Program-made: the position numbers and the translations under genes
In this document: piece after piece, positions 21,372 to 44,400 of the stretch
Layout of the letters: every line of letters starts with the position of its first letter
Numbering within the stretch: position 1 is the stretch's first letter
The notes under the pieces: generated by a model
Database searches by the model: none
What the model was told of the DNA's origin: nothing
What the model saw: only the letters and a program-made list of their open reading frames with translations
Assembly: GCA_932521025.1 (NCBI GenBank)
Contig: OW051469.1
Span: forward strand, 1,252,398-1,316,397
Origin: Oscheius onirici
Taxonomy: Eukaryota > Nematoda > Chromadorea > Rhabditida > Rhabditidae
Reading direction: 5' to 3'
Length of the DNA stretch: 64,000 nt

Positions 21372-22240
21372 TCTGAAATATTCAACTTAACCACAAGGAC
21401 TATTTAAAGGTTAGTCATTATCAGTAATGACGTCAGTAGATCGGTGTGGTAAAAACAAGAGACTCTCTAAAGAGAGTTATCACGTGGATTTCCGTTTATT
21501 TTTAGGAAGGAAACTCAATTGATTCAGCGTGTAAAACAACCTCCTTGGTATTCAGATTGGTCGAAAATATTCAGAAATAGAAGGAAAAATTTCCAAGAAC
21601 GTCTTATGAAGAGAAATCGCCTTTTTCATGTTATTTTCATCCAATTTTCACGTCCGAGAGTTTTTTACAAGCAGAACTCGATAAACATGCTCAGAAAAGT
21701 GAAAAATAGAAGAAAAATTATGAAAAACAAAACTTCAAGGACGTTTGAACGAATTGAGGCGGCTACTACAGTACAACCAAATTTGCGCTACAAAAATAGA
21801 GGATTGTAAAGCCGAGACATTACCCATAGCCTGTTATTTTCTACGAATTTTGATTTGGAAAGGGAGGCAGAGAGACAGGTAACCTCGTCAAGTTGTGTAG
21901 TTTTAGCGAGACAAAACAATTCAATAATAAATGGTCTTGAAATTGATCAAAACCTCATGATAAAATTTCCATGCTGATCAAGCTGTTTTGATATAAACAG
22001 GGATCGTAAAAAGGACTCAGTGGCTGTGTCGGTTTCAACTATTGCCTCTTTCTTATCGACCTTAAGTAGTGCCGAGATAACAATGAAGATAGTCTCGCTT
22101 GCGCCAATAGACATTTACGTAAGAGACGAAAAAAAGACATCGTGATTGGGATGACTTATGACGCACAGAATGTCTGTATCTTTAAAAAGAATCTAAAAAT
22201 AGTCTTATGGCAAGGTACACGTATTTTTTTTTGACAAGAT
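21372..22240. other. Spacer containing repeat family C copy
   Basis: The main content is the dispersed repeat at 21519-21735, which matches 12142-12388. The rest is AT-rich and shows no gene. Confidence 0.5.
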
Positions 22241-32521
<10,281 letters not shown>

Positions 32522-32813
32522 TCTGCTATATACATGGCTTTGGAAAGACCCTTAAAAGTACACGTTTCGAAAAGTATAAAAGCTTGGACAAATTAAATAA
32601 GAAAAATTGACAGGAAATTACTTTCGCTTATGAATAGATTTCCGCCTGCTGTTTACAGAAAAACGTGCGCTTTGATAGCGCCTTCCTCGGGTTCGCTTTC
32701 CTCGCGGCCAGCCTCTGCTGACGGCATTTAGGACCGCCGTGACGAAATCCTCCCGATTTCTCTCTAGAAATTTCTATTCCATCTTTTGTCAGCTCATTTC
32801 TTCCGTTCAGAAA

Positions 32814-34128
32814 ATGTCGGACCCGTCCTCAACTCCTGCCGTAGTTACTTCCAGCAATGAGCAGAACATGGTCGTTTCGTTCATTCAATTCGTCCGGCAA
32901 AAGGTCTCAACCAATCAGTGCACTCCTGATCAAATTGAGACTTTAGAGGGTAAGACTTTTACTTTCTCACAAAAGTTTTGAATGTTTCCAGTCGCCGTAC
33001 AGTGCCTCGAATCTGCCTTCGGTTTGAATGATGCCAACTATGCTTTCCAGCCGTCCAAGCCCCTTTTGGACATTTTCAATGCTGCCGAAGGACTTCCTCA
33101 GGTAAGAAATAATCTAGAAACATACCAAAAGTTTTCCTCAAAATTTTGGATTCTTCTAATTTAATAGTTTGTGGATTTTATCGATTTCTAAACCTTTAGA
33201 CCGGTTACATTAAAAAAACAGTAGATTATAGTTAGTCTAGAATCGTCAGACAGAGAGAAACTCAAACTTTCAGGGAGAGACCCATCTCCCCACTCCAACT
33301 GAATCCGATATCAACTTTGCTAACAAGCTGAAAGAGGATGGAAATGATCTGATGAAGAGCTCCGACTTCCAAGGAGCCATCCAAAAATACAACGAGGCCA
33401 TCAAGTTGAACCGTGATCCGGTCTATTTCTGCAACAGAGCTGCCGCTTACTGTCGTCTGGAGCAGTACGATCTGGCCATTCAGGACTGCCGCACTGCCTT
33501 AGCCCTAGACGACAAATATAGCAAAGCTTACGGACGAATGGGGTTTGTTTTTGACCTATTTTTTTCACGGAGCCTGTACTTCAGATTGGCCCTGTCCTGT
33601 CAGAACCGGTACGATCAGGCTGTCGAGGCTTACAAGAGAGCTCTTGAGCTGGAACCCAATCAAGAGAGCTATAAAAATAATCTAAAGATTGCCGAGGATA
33701 AGGTCAAAGAACTGACCCAGGCTCGTGGAAATGCCCCACAGGATCCGCTTGCTGCCATGTTTGGAGGAGGCGGAGGAATGCCGGATTTCTCTTCCATGCT
33801 ATCCAGTCCGCAGATGATGAACATGGCTCAGTCGTTGATGAGCGATCCCAACATTCAGAACATGATGGGGCAGATGATGGCTGGAGAGGGTGGACTCGCC
33901 AACTTTATGCAGATGGGACAACAGGTAAGGAATCTGAGGAACAGAGAGACATTTTTTTGCTCTGTTAGGATTCTGATTTTTTTACACTACCCCCTCTTGC
34001 AGATGGCCCAACAGATGCAGCAAAGCAACCCAGAGCTGGTGGAACAACTTCGACAGCAGTTCGAAGGACACGGCCCGAACCACGGAAATAATGACGGTCA
34101 GAATCCTCCTCAGAATCCTCCCCAATAA
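32814..34128 (+). CDS. sgt-1: SGT/SGTA small glutamine-rich TPR co-chaperone
   Basis: This cytosolic co-chaperone binds Hsp70/Hsp90 and the BAG6/GET pathway for tail-anchored proteins. Five exons (32814-32949, 32992-33101, 33274-33542, 33585-33924, 34003-34128) total 981 nt, 326 residues, close to the family size. The N-terminal dimerisation region reads MVVSFIQFVRQKV. Three TPRs start at FANKLKEDGNDLMKSSDFQG and run through CNRAAAYCRLEQYDLAIQDC and NRYDQAVEAYKRALELEPNQ. A Gly/Met-rich segment follows (MFGGGGGMPDFSSML...NIQNMMGQMM). The Gln-rich tail ends QNPPQNPPQ. The start was chosen at 32814 because it follows TTCAG by 3 nt; the upstream in-frame ATG at 32739 lies before the acceptor. A polyadenylation signal is at 34214. 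The gene is divergent from pecanex and convergent with the TMEM65-like gene. Confidence 0.95.
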
Positions 34129-34213
34129 TTCCTATTTCCAAGAAAAAAAGTTCTCGTTTTGTGATGATTGTTAGCAGATTCCTGTTATCCTACATTCTCT
34201 TTCCCAGGCCACG

Positions 34214-34219
34214 AATAAA
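34214..34219 (+). terminator. Polyadenylation signal AATAAA (SGT)
   Basis: AATAAA lies 86 nt past the SGT stop and 40 nt before the stop of the convergent TMEM65-like gene, so the two 3' UTRs probably meet or overlap. Confidence 0.65.
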
Positions 34220-34258
34220 CTCTTTTGAAAGTGTTTCATTGTTCTTTTGGTTTTTCAT

Positions 34259-35119
34259 CTAGACAGAAGACGGCGACTCATCGGACAGCTGCCGCATACG
34301 ATCTTTACGTTTGCTGTTCGTTTCTGCGTACTCGAAAGACGTCTCCTCGTGGAAGGAACGAGCGAATGGAGCGTGTTTCTCTTAGATTTAGCTTATGAAA
34401 GAAGTAAGAGATCATACCTGTTCCTTTCTTCTTGAAATCCACCGAGTCGAAATCGTAGAAGAGAAGCGGAGTGAGTCCTATCAGTGATCCCAGCAGCATT
34501 CCCATCACCTTGGCTCCCATCGTCACGTAGCGGAATTCATCAGTGTGCATTTGCTCGGCTGACAGAACTGGTCGCTTCAGTCCAACTCGATCCATTAGAC
34601 TTTCAATGTGACCACTGAAGTTTAGAAGAAAGACATTGGCGCAGACGTTGGCCAGACCGGCTGCTCCCATCACAGAAAGTCCGGCTGTGGCGCCGAGACG
34701 TTGGAAAGCGTCGCCGAGAAAGATGAGATTGACGGAATGCAAAATACCGACTACCAGATGAGGCACAAAGTAGATGTACCTGGAAGAGCCTTTTTTGTCT
34801 CTCATTGTCAGTCTCAAATTTCCTACCAGAGAGCCAGACAGTCATCATTGTGCACGACAGCCTGTCCCAGTCTCTTGTGTTCGAGATATTGATCAGCCAT
34901 ACTTTTCCTCATTGCGTCAAAGAGCAACTTTTTCTCATCCGCCTGTAGAGAATCGGAAACGCGACGGGCATCCTGATGATCTCGAATTCCGAAGGGCAGC
35001 TGTCTCTTGTTGAAGATAACCTGCGACGGTTTCTGCTCGCCGGAGCACCTTGCTCGGCCGAGGAGAAGCCAAGTAGTGGGACGAAGTAGATTTCTAGATT
35101 GTATTTGAGAAGGCCACAA
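34259..35119 (-). CDS. TMEM65-like mitochondrial membrane protein
   Basis: TMEM65 is an inner-mitochondrial-membrane protein needed for Na+/Ca2+ exchange. The match is in the second exon: YFVPHLVVGILHSVNLIFLG, LGATAGLSVMGAAGLANVCA, GHIESLMDRVGLKRPVLSAE and GMLLGSLIGLTPLLFYDFDS give three membrane segments in the family order. The last exon ends NSKRKDRMRQLSDESPSSV. The first visible exon (35119-34823) reads RNLLRPTTWLLLGRARCSGE, arginine-rich and suited to a mitochondrial targeting sequence. I find no in-frame ATG at its 5' end; the open frame begins without one, so a short upstream exon or another start is needed. It is divergent from the UBR gene, about 300 bp away. Confidence 0.82.
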
Positions 35120-35416
35120 AATTTGGACTTGCCTATAGCGTTGAATTGTGGTAAAGTAATTAAGACTTAAAAGTTATTTTCCAAACAATATAATATTCTA
35201 AATGAAATTAAAGAATTTAACAATTTTGAATGTTTATTTTCTCGAAAGCTTTCAGTTTTCCAATATCCTAAACAAGAAAAATATTACTCTGGCGTCATGC
35301 AAAAAATCTCCGGTCGTAGTCACGTATCTTGTTTTCTACTCTGTCAATTCTCGAGATTTCCGCCACCAGCTGTTTTTCATTTTCTCTCTTCTCTAAATTG
35401 ACTCCCAGTGATTCAG

Positions 35417-38400
35417 ATGCCTCCTTGGCCAGGAGACCCATTCATCCGGCCATCGGACAGCCATCAAGGTGATCTCTTTCTATTTGTTTTCCCGACCGTT
35501 TTAGAGTTAGCAATGGAAACAACGACACTGACTGATGCCGAAAGAAACGCCAGAAGGTTCATCAATTATACGGAATTTGATCTACAGATGGTAGCTGGTC
35601 AAATGTTCTCAGGAAATGCATAATTTTTAGGACAGTGAAGAGCTAAAACGGACAGTTTTATACTGGAAAATTACGGCAGAAAATCTGAGATCGGCGAATG
35701 TGCCACTTTACATGACCAGAAGAAACAGTGAAGACATCGATCCATTTTTAATGTGAGTGTTTTTTTGCGGCTCGGCATAGTCGTTACAGAAACGAAGCAG
35801 AGGGACTGGACAATTTTCTCGATGAGCTGATTCCTTTGGAAGGGGTTCACAATGACCTATTGGCACAGAAACTACGGTTACTGATAGCGGGAGGGGAAGA
35901 CTCTGAAGATTTTGCCAAACAGAGTGAGTTTTACTTAATTTTTTAATACTGAAGCACTGTTTTAGTGAAAGAACTCGACTTTTCTTTGAAATGCAACGAA
36001 ATCTGGGAAAATGAGTCCATCGCCTATCGCTGTAACACTTGTGCCCTGACGCCCTGTAAGTACCAGAATTTTCATGCAGTTTTTTAATTTTTTTAGGCAT
36101 GTCCCTCTGTGCCGAATGTTTTCTAAGCAATGGACATGCTGGTCACGATTTTACCAGATTCTTTTCAAGAGAAGGAGGAGCCTGTGATTGTGGAAATATC
36201 GATGTTCTTCACAGCACTGGGTATAATTTATGGTCCCGAGAACAGACAAAAAATTAAGTTTCTGCGACCGCCACGGTCCAGCAGCCATGTCAATTCAGCG
36301 TTCAATGCCTCCCGTGGCTATGGCCGAGTACATCTACATGAAAATTATTGTCCGTGTTTTTCTCCGTCTTCGCGGCTTTGAAAAACGATATCACGACGAC
36401 CCGCTACTAAATCGCGCTACTCTCATCTCCAATCTTTTGAAGATAACCAACGATTCTATCAAGTTCATACAGGTCTGTTTATCAACTTTTTTTCCATTGT
36501 ATTTTTTGAAGGGATGCGTAAACATGGGAGGTCCGATGAGGAATGCAATGACAAAAATCTTGCTAGACAAAAAACTTTATCAGTTTTTGAGTGAAGGAAC
36601 AAGTTCCGATCACGTTGGTGCAGATTTGAAGAAGGGAAAAATCAGTGGTTGGTTTGTTCTGAAAATGGAAAATTTTCTGTAAATTTTAGTGAATCTGGAC
36701 TGGCGGTCACGTCCGAGCTTTGAACAGGACAAAATGTCTCTTTTGGATGATGCCCTACTGACAACATTTTCACAAGAAATGTCAGACAAACATAAATTTA
36801 TGAAGTGAGCTTTTTCTTCAGGTAAAGAGACAGAATATTTTCAGATGTGAGACTCTTCTACACGAATTCCTCTTCTGGATTTTACGTCTAAACTATCCTC
36901 AGAACTATATCAACTTCATTTTGAGTATGCTCTCCGATCTGGAGTATCTCGTAAGTTGACTCAAAAAATTTCTCAGGAGAGTTTAGGACATGATGGCATT
37001 GCGTTTCTTCAAATGGTATCCGCTCAGTGCAAATATCATGAAAATGCTGTGCAAGAACGTAGCAGACAATCATAATGTAATCATGCAGACCGACATTGGC
37101 CAGGTTGCCAGCAGAATCATTCACGTCTCTGTACAGGTTTTTTATTTTCGAATGCTGTTCGAAAAAAAACTTCAGATGCTTTCATCCTCCGCTCTTTGTG
37201 CCCGAATGGACAGAGAATGTGATCTTCCTCTAGTTAGTACAGTCTTCCGCTCGGCTTTATTTCTTCTCGGCGAAAAGTCGACTCTATCCGAATGTTTTCT
37301 TGGTAAGAGTACTTGTTTTTTCAGCAAATACTTTCTCCAGAAGCTGATTTCTCCAGAAGAGATCTGGTCAGAAATATGCGAGAACTGCCGACGGACTTTC
37401 GGAATGCCAATGAATGCCGAGTAATCTTGGCTGAAGACAATGCTGTAAGTTTTCTCTCTCATTCTCAGCAATATTTTCAAGGTAATAATCCACCACGGCT
37501 ACTGGTTCGTGATGGGAGACATCCAAAACATCATGTCTCATACCCAACTGGCGGTGGATACTGTCATGTCCAAAGCCTTTCAAACTTATCTGGAGATTGC
37601 TTCCTTGATGCAGGGAATGAACATGTATTGGCGGATCGTCAGCGGAGACCATGCCACCCATGATAATGGAGATCAAGCTCAGCGAACTTTTACAATGGAA
37701 TATGAGACTCTGTCGATTACAATGTTCAACTTCATCACGGCCATTCTGTCTGACAACAACGAGGATGCCGCCCAACACTTTTTCATTCACACTCTGCAAG
37801 CTCTGAGGGTAAGAAAAATAATAGAGAGGCAGAGGGACAGAGATCTTTTGCTCAGTACACAGTACACAATTTAGCTGCGTAGCACGTTACAGCATGTAAA
37901 TGTTGAATACTCAGCCAGAGCGGGCCAATTCAAATAATGCTCTTTTTTTTAACAGACTATAGTGGGGGAGGAGTCACGCTTTTTGAATCTAAAGTGCTCC
38001 GGATTAAGTTTCGGTCAATTTTTCAGAAATGGATCAAAGCAGTCGCTCGAACTCCCAAAGATTCAGACATCATTCCCCTTTTGGATATTCGAAGCTGTCC
38101 TGCATACTCTTTCACAGTTCATCTGCCCTTGCACAGGTTTTCGAACTGTCTCATAGATTTTTTTACCTTTGCAGACATTTGTCGATTGCCATCTCCCACT
38201 TCACAGGAATGAAGAAAATGAAACCTCTCATCTATGCCCTTCGAGAAGAGGAGCCGCTTTTGAGACTTTTGATGCTCCATCCGATGAGAATACATGTAGA
38301 ATTTTGACAAGTTTTTTCACTACAGATTGTACAGGCTTTTCGGGCGGAACAACACTGCAACATGTGGGTCAGAAACGGTCACCAGCTTCGAATTCATTCA

Positions 38401-41400
38401 ATGCTTTACGCCCAGCCTCATATCAATGCCAGCTTCTTTCAGCCGGATCTAGACCTTATCAGGTAGTACTTGTCTTTAGATTTCTTCAGTTTACTTTTAG
38501 ATTCTGTGCCGCAAATGTCAAAGCTGAATGGTTCATCTGTGCTCTTGTACAGAGTTTCCATCTTGACGATTATTTTAGTCTAGAGGATCTTCAGGACGAT
38601 GCTCGTGAGGATTTCCGAATGGAGGTCGGGGAAGACGTACCGGGAAGATATTCTCCTGATCCGTCTGGAACGAGACAAGGCTTCATCTCCCAGCAGAAAT
38701 ATAATGTACTGTCGGCAAAGAAACAGATAACAACGGCTGAAGAGGCTTTGAAAAAGGCTCTGGAAGAAGAAGGAATCGAGTTGGAAGAAGGCGAAAGTGG
38801 AATCGACACGCTCAAGTTGGTTGTGAATCAAGTGATGAAAGAGGAGGGAACGAGTCAGGAAGAAGCAGAACGGTGGAATGAGAAGAAGAAGGATCTCAAT
38901 GAAAAGTTGACGAGAATAACTGAAAAACTCATGGTAAGCATAAACATACTGTATTTCTTCTAATAGAAGCACCCTTGTACGCAATTACGTACGCATTTTT
39001 TTCGGGTCGATAAAAATTTTTCCCAACTTTCCGACTATTTTTCCCACACAGATAGACATCGCAGCTACCAAGGAAAAATAAAATATAAATTGAAAAATTA
39101 TGTTTTCACTCCGAAAAAAATGCATACGTAGTTGCGTACAGGGCTTCTATTAGAAGAAAGACGGTATATAAACTTTTTAAGGCAAACCAAAGTTTAATGA
39201 AGCTGGTCATTACTCTGAGTGAGGTGCAGAAAAGGCAGGACAGAATCATCAAAAATGACTACAGTAAAATCTCTCTCGAGCCGGGAGCAATAGAAATCTC
39301 GACACGATGGCGTGGGGAGCAGAGCATGATTCTCCAGAGAGCCGAATGGATCGATGCTCTAGCACAGAACTGTTTCCTTCTTCTGGCGGAACTCGTAGTG
39401 ATTCGAGTGAACTGTGGCGCGACGGAACAGGAGAGTATGCGAATGGAGATGGTCAGACTTTCTCTGTCTCAACAAAAAACTTGTTCAGGTTCATGAATTG
39501 GCTACCGGGAAGATGAAATATTCGCACATTCGTCAGTGTATCGCGGACAAAGGCGGCTCCAAGAGCAGTACCAATGCCGACTTTGCTTCAGCTTTGGAAG
39601 AAATTGCCGACTATCACCAGCCAGATGAAGGAAATGGCCACCAATTACAGCAAGGTGGTTACACACTGAAGTCTCATGTCTGGAACACCGAGTTTGATCC
39701 CGTCTTTGCTCAGATGAGAGCTCCACTGCCTGGTCGAGCACAAGAGTCTTTGATCCGAGCAGAGAAAAAGTGAGTTTTCCAGAAAAATAGCGTGCTGAAT
39801 TTCTTTTGCCCGCCGCACTGAAGGCAAATTTTTTCTCAGCCGGTCCAAGCGCACATGTCTAGTTAGCAGTATTTACCGTATTTCTTCTAATAGAAGCACC
39901 CCTGTACGCAATTACGTACGCATTTTTTCGGGTTAATAAAAATTTTTCCCAGCTTTCCGATTATTTTTCCCATACAGATAGACATCTCAGCTACCAAGGA
40001 AAAATAAAATATAAATTGAAAAAGTATGTCTTCACCCCGAAAAAAATAGGTAATTGCGTACAGGGGGTGCTTCTATTAGAGCTTAACTATCATTTTTCAG
40101 CGATTTGGAGAAGATCCCAGTCAGCCAAAGGCCACCATCTCTTTGGATTCCTTACCGTCTCTACGATCCAAATCTCGTCCGTCACGAAGCCGTCGAAAAC
40201 ATTGACAAGGTCCTCTTTACGGACCGTTTCACACAGCTTGCCATCTTGACCATCGAGACGAAACGAGGAAGTCCGAATCTGTTGAGCGACAACACTCTCC
40301 AGCTCATAGTCTACTTGATATCTATAGCCGCCCACGAAGGAGGATATCGGGGAGAGCCTGAGAGAGTGGCAATCTATGACCGGTTCAATAAGGTCTACAA
40401 AATTAACATGCAGCTTCTGGGGAAGAGGTTAGTGCCAGAAATTGAAACAAGCAGAACCATTTTTCAGTTTTGCGACTTCCCTTCTCCAGTCCGCTTACCG
40501 TCTCTTCATGACCCATGCCATCAAGAAAGGCAATGTATTGGAGATATTGAAAAAAGTGCAGAGCGGAGTGCTCTACGAGGAGAGGATTGTGGGAAGCGAG
40601 GTCGAGTATCTAGGCCGGTTCCTATCAATACTGGCCACATTGTGAGTTGGCGCAGTGGTGCTAATCAACCGCTCGCGGTCCAGGGCGACGCGGGTTCGGT
40701 CCCTGCGAACAATTAGAACAGACAAGGCGAAGAAAAATGCCGATGAATCATTCATGCGTGTCAGCTGATGTTCCCTGATTAGAAGCCCATCGAGGTTATT
40801 GCTGAGGCATTTTTGGAAAAATTTTAAAGGAAGGTTTTTTCAGTGACGAATCTTGTAAATTCTTGATCGAGTGCGAGATTCGAAGCCAGAAGGAACTGAA
40901 GAAGGAAGAAGAGAGCAAAGTTGACAGGGATATGGAGAAAAAGTTGGCCATGAAGAGAAAACGGGAAGCTATCATGGAGATGCAGAAGAGGAAAGGAGCC
41001 AAATTGATGGAAAAACACCGGGAAAATGAGGGACTGTCACAGCAGGAGGTCAATGCCATGGACATTACCAATGTATTTTTTTGAGAAAGAGAGGAAAAAC
41101 ATTTTTTAGCGCCAAATAGCCCAGTACGAGTGTCCGATCTGTGGAGACATTGATGTTCCTTCAACACTTCAAAATCCTCTGGGGATGATGGCCAACATTG
41201 TTTCGAACAATATAGCAGAACTGAGGGTCACTGACAGTTTCCAAGAGCCTACACTGGTTGAGGTTATAGAAGGACATGTGACTTTCCCAATGCAGAAGAG
41301 GGTCTGCGATCATCTGCTGGAACGGGATCTCTTAAAGGTAAACCGAACAAAACTTCTGTCAGAAATTAATATTCAGCTACAACTGGGCATGTATACAGAC

Positions 41401-44400
41401 ATAGTCCAGGGCCCATCCCTCTCAACGGAGATACAAACTTGTGGTCATACTGCCCATCTGGAGTGCTTTAAACTGTTTCAGCAGTCACAGGTGCTGAATT
41501 ACCGTATTTCTTCTAATAGAAGCACCCCTGTACGCAATTACGTACGCATTTTTTCGGGTTGATAAAATTTTTTCCCAACTTTCCGATTATTTTCCCATAC
41601 AGATAGACATCTCAGCTACCAAGGAAAAAAATATAAATTGAAAAATCATGTCTTTATCCCGAAAAAAATGCTTACGTAATTGCGTACAGGGGTGCTTCTA
41701 TTAGAGCTTTTACGATATATTTGGTTTCGATTAAAATTCTTCAGCTTGACCATCATACGGACAGAGCCTCTGTCTTCGTGTCATGTCCCCTGTGCCGAAC
41801 TCCGGTAGACTCTATCATTCCGATGAAAATCGATGCCGACTTTGGCACGTCAGACATTGGAAAACTGGATGACCAGAAGAGCTTTCTTGAAATCAAAAAG
41901 TGCATTCTGGGCTGGGAGAAGCACTACTCGGATCAGCTCGAAGAGAATAACTTCAACGACCATTACGGCCTGAAAACGGACAAGTGGATGAATCGAATGA
42001 GTGCGGCGAATGAGAATAAGCGGGAACAATATGACGGACAGACAAACTTGTTGGCTTTGATCCGTTCAAATGTGGAGCGTAACATTATCTACCGAAGAGA
42101 GAATATACCGGAAAAGCGGAAAAATGGATGGAGTCTGCCGATTGGTTAGTTGTAGATGAAACAGGAGATGACAGAAAGACTGAGACACACAGCCCGCGGA
42201 CCGACTGGGTCGATTTTCTGAACAGCCGCCGCCGCGTCCGCATGGTCTAGTGGTTAGCGCTTCAGGCGTTACCTGAGCGAGCAAGGTTTAATCCCTGTCG
42301 ATGTTTTTGCAGTTTTTTTGGTTTTTGCAAATATAATTTATCGTTTTTAAGTATATTCTAGCATTAGGAAACCATTTTGGTGGCTGTTTTCGTTCACAAT
42401 CGCGTAAAATTCTGTGCCGACACAGAAAGACTGGGAATTTTTTGGGCAAACAGTTAATCCGGTCCAGTTTATTTTTACAACATGCCAGTCTCAACAAAAT
42501 TTTAGTTCAACTAATACCGGCGGCTGTCTTTCGTACGACAACGAGGAACGAAGACCTCTGTCTGGGAGCTATCCGGGATCTTTTTGTGCCGGAAATGGTT
42601 CAAATTACGGTATATTTTTTTTGAAATCTTTCCGTAAGCCAATTCTCAGCGCTCCATCTCCGAATCTTGTCTACCTGTGGCCGAGTTATCGTCGTCCGGA
42701 TTCGACATGGACGAAGCTCTGATGATTCTGAAACCTGGACCATCGAGAGTGGTTGATCAGTCAGACGGACAGCACTCGGCCTTTGTCAGAAAGAGCGGTG
42801 CTCCAATGCCAAGGAGTCAAAAAGTGGAAAGTTTGTTGACGAGTCGAGCGGATATTCCTCTTCTCGTCTTCGACTTGCGGCTGCTCTTTGTTCGAATCGC
42901 CTGCTACATTGTGAATGATGATCGACTGTCAAATCATGACAAATTAGGTATATCTTATCCTCTATGTGCTAGTTCAAAAATTTTCAGCTCTTCTTCAATC
43001 GCTGGCGAAGCGGATTGTCAGAGCATTTGGCATCAGAACAGCTGTAATTCTTCTGCACCGAGTCACACCGCAGCTCAACGAACAAATCATTCAGAACGGG
43101 TTCGATCAGCTGGATCACAATGTAAGATAGACCAGAAAGTAAAGCAAAAACAATTTAGGATCCTGTTTGGTTCCTGAAACATGTTTGCGACTGGTACAGA
43201 GACTCTCCGCACATGTGGAAGGCTGTTCAGAGTAGTCTCAGCAACGACGAGTTCTCGGTGAGTGTGACAGAGAGACATTGAAATATAGATTCACAACAAA
43301 TCTCCTGTTCAGATAAGCAAACCCTCTGAAGTCGTCTCGACATTGAAAAAGAGCCTCGAGTCGCTGAATGAGTACTGTACCGAGTTCATTTTCTCAACGG
43401 GACTTGTGCTAAAACACAGCGATGTCATGTTTACATTAAACGGTAAAATATAAAAAAAAATTCTATTAAAATTCTTCTACAGACTTTACCGACTTCCAGC
43501 CGATGGTCAAACACTGGATTCGGTTCTTTTCAATGGCTTTGAACACGTCTCGAGGATCCAATGAAAATGTGAGTTTTTACCCGTTATGATTTATTATGGA
43601 AGAACACCAAGGTTATGCAAGATTTTGCGAGCTGTTAGCTTCTTTACACGATCCCACAAAAAGTAGACAAATCAAGGCCATAATGACCACGCAGACGAAT
43701 ATCTGAAATCTTTTATCGAAAATCGAAAAAAAAAACTGACCAGATAAGATGTGACGGCTGCAAAGGCCGTATAGTAGAGTCCACTGTCACAGTAGTGTTC
43801 CTCAAAAAGTTGATCTCGAAAATGGACGTAGAATCTGGAGCCGTAGACCCAGACACAGCCTGAGGACCTTACTTTACAGTTTTTGAAGAATACCAACCCA
43901 AAATGAGCCAAATAAGGTTGATGAAGAGAAACAATAGCTCGAAGGCTGTTACACACAGCGACGTCGAGAGTCGTCTCTTCTTGTCCGACCGGCGCTGTCG
44001 GCGCGGAGTCGGGTCAGGAATGTGTCTGACCATTCGGAAGCTGGCTGAGATGATAAACAGTACACCGGAGAGCATTAACCAGATTGGAATGAGTGGCTGG
44101 ACGGGGCAGAATGGAATGTTCAGAGCTCCTATAAGTTTTTGTCTAGGCGATTTCTGGCATATGGTTTGTTCAAAAAAAGAGAGCTCGACCGTAACCCATT
44201 TGTTTCCACGCGCGACCCTTATAACATGGAAACGAAGGATACTCAGCCAAGTTTTCTGTTGATATTCCGGTCTCGCGGCGAACTAAATGGATTACGGTCG
44301 AGATCTCTTTTTTTGAACAAATCATAACTTACCAACTAAAGTTACGGCAAAAGCAACGATGCACATGATGGCCAGTGCTCCAATAGTAAATCCTGAAACT

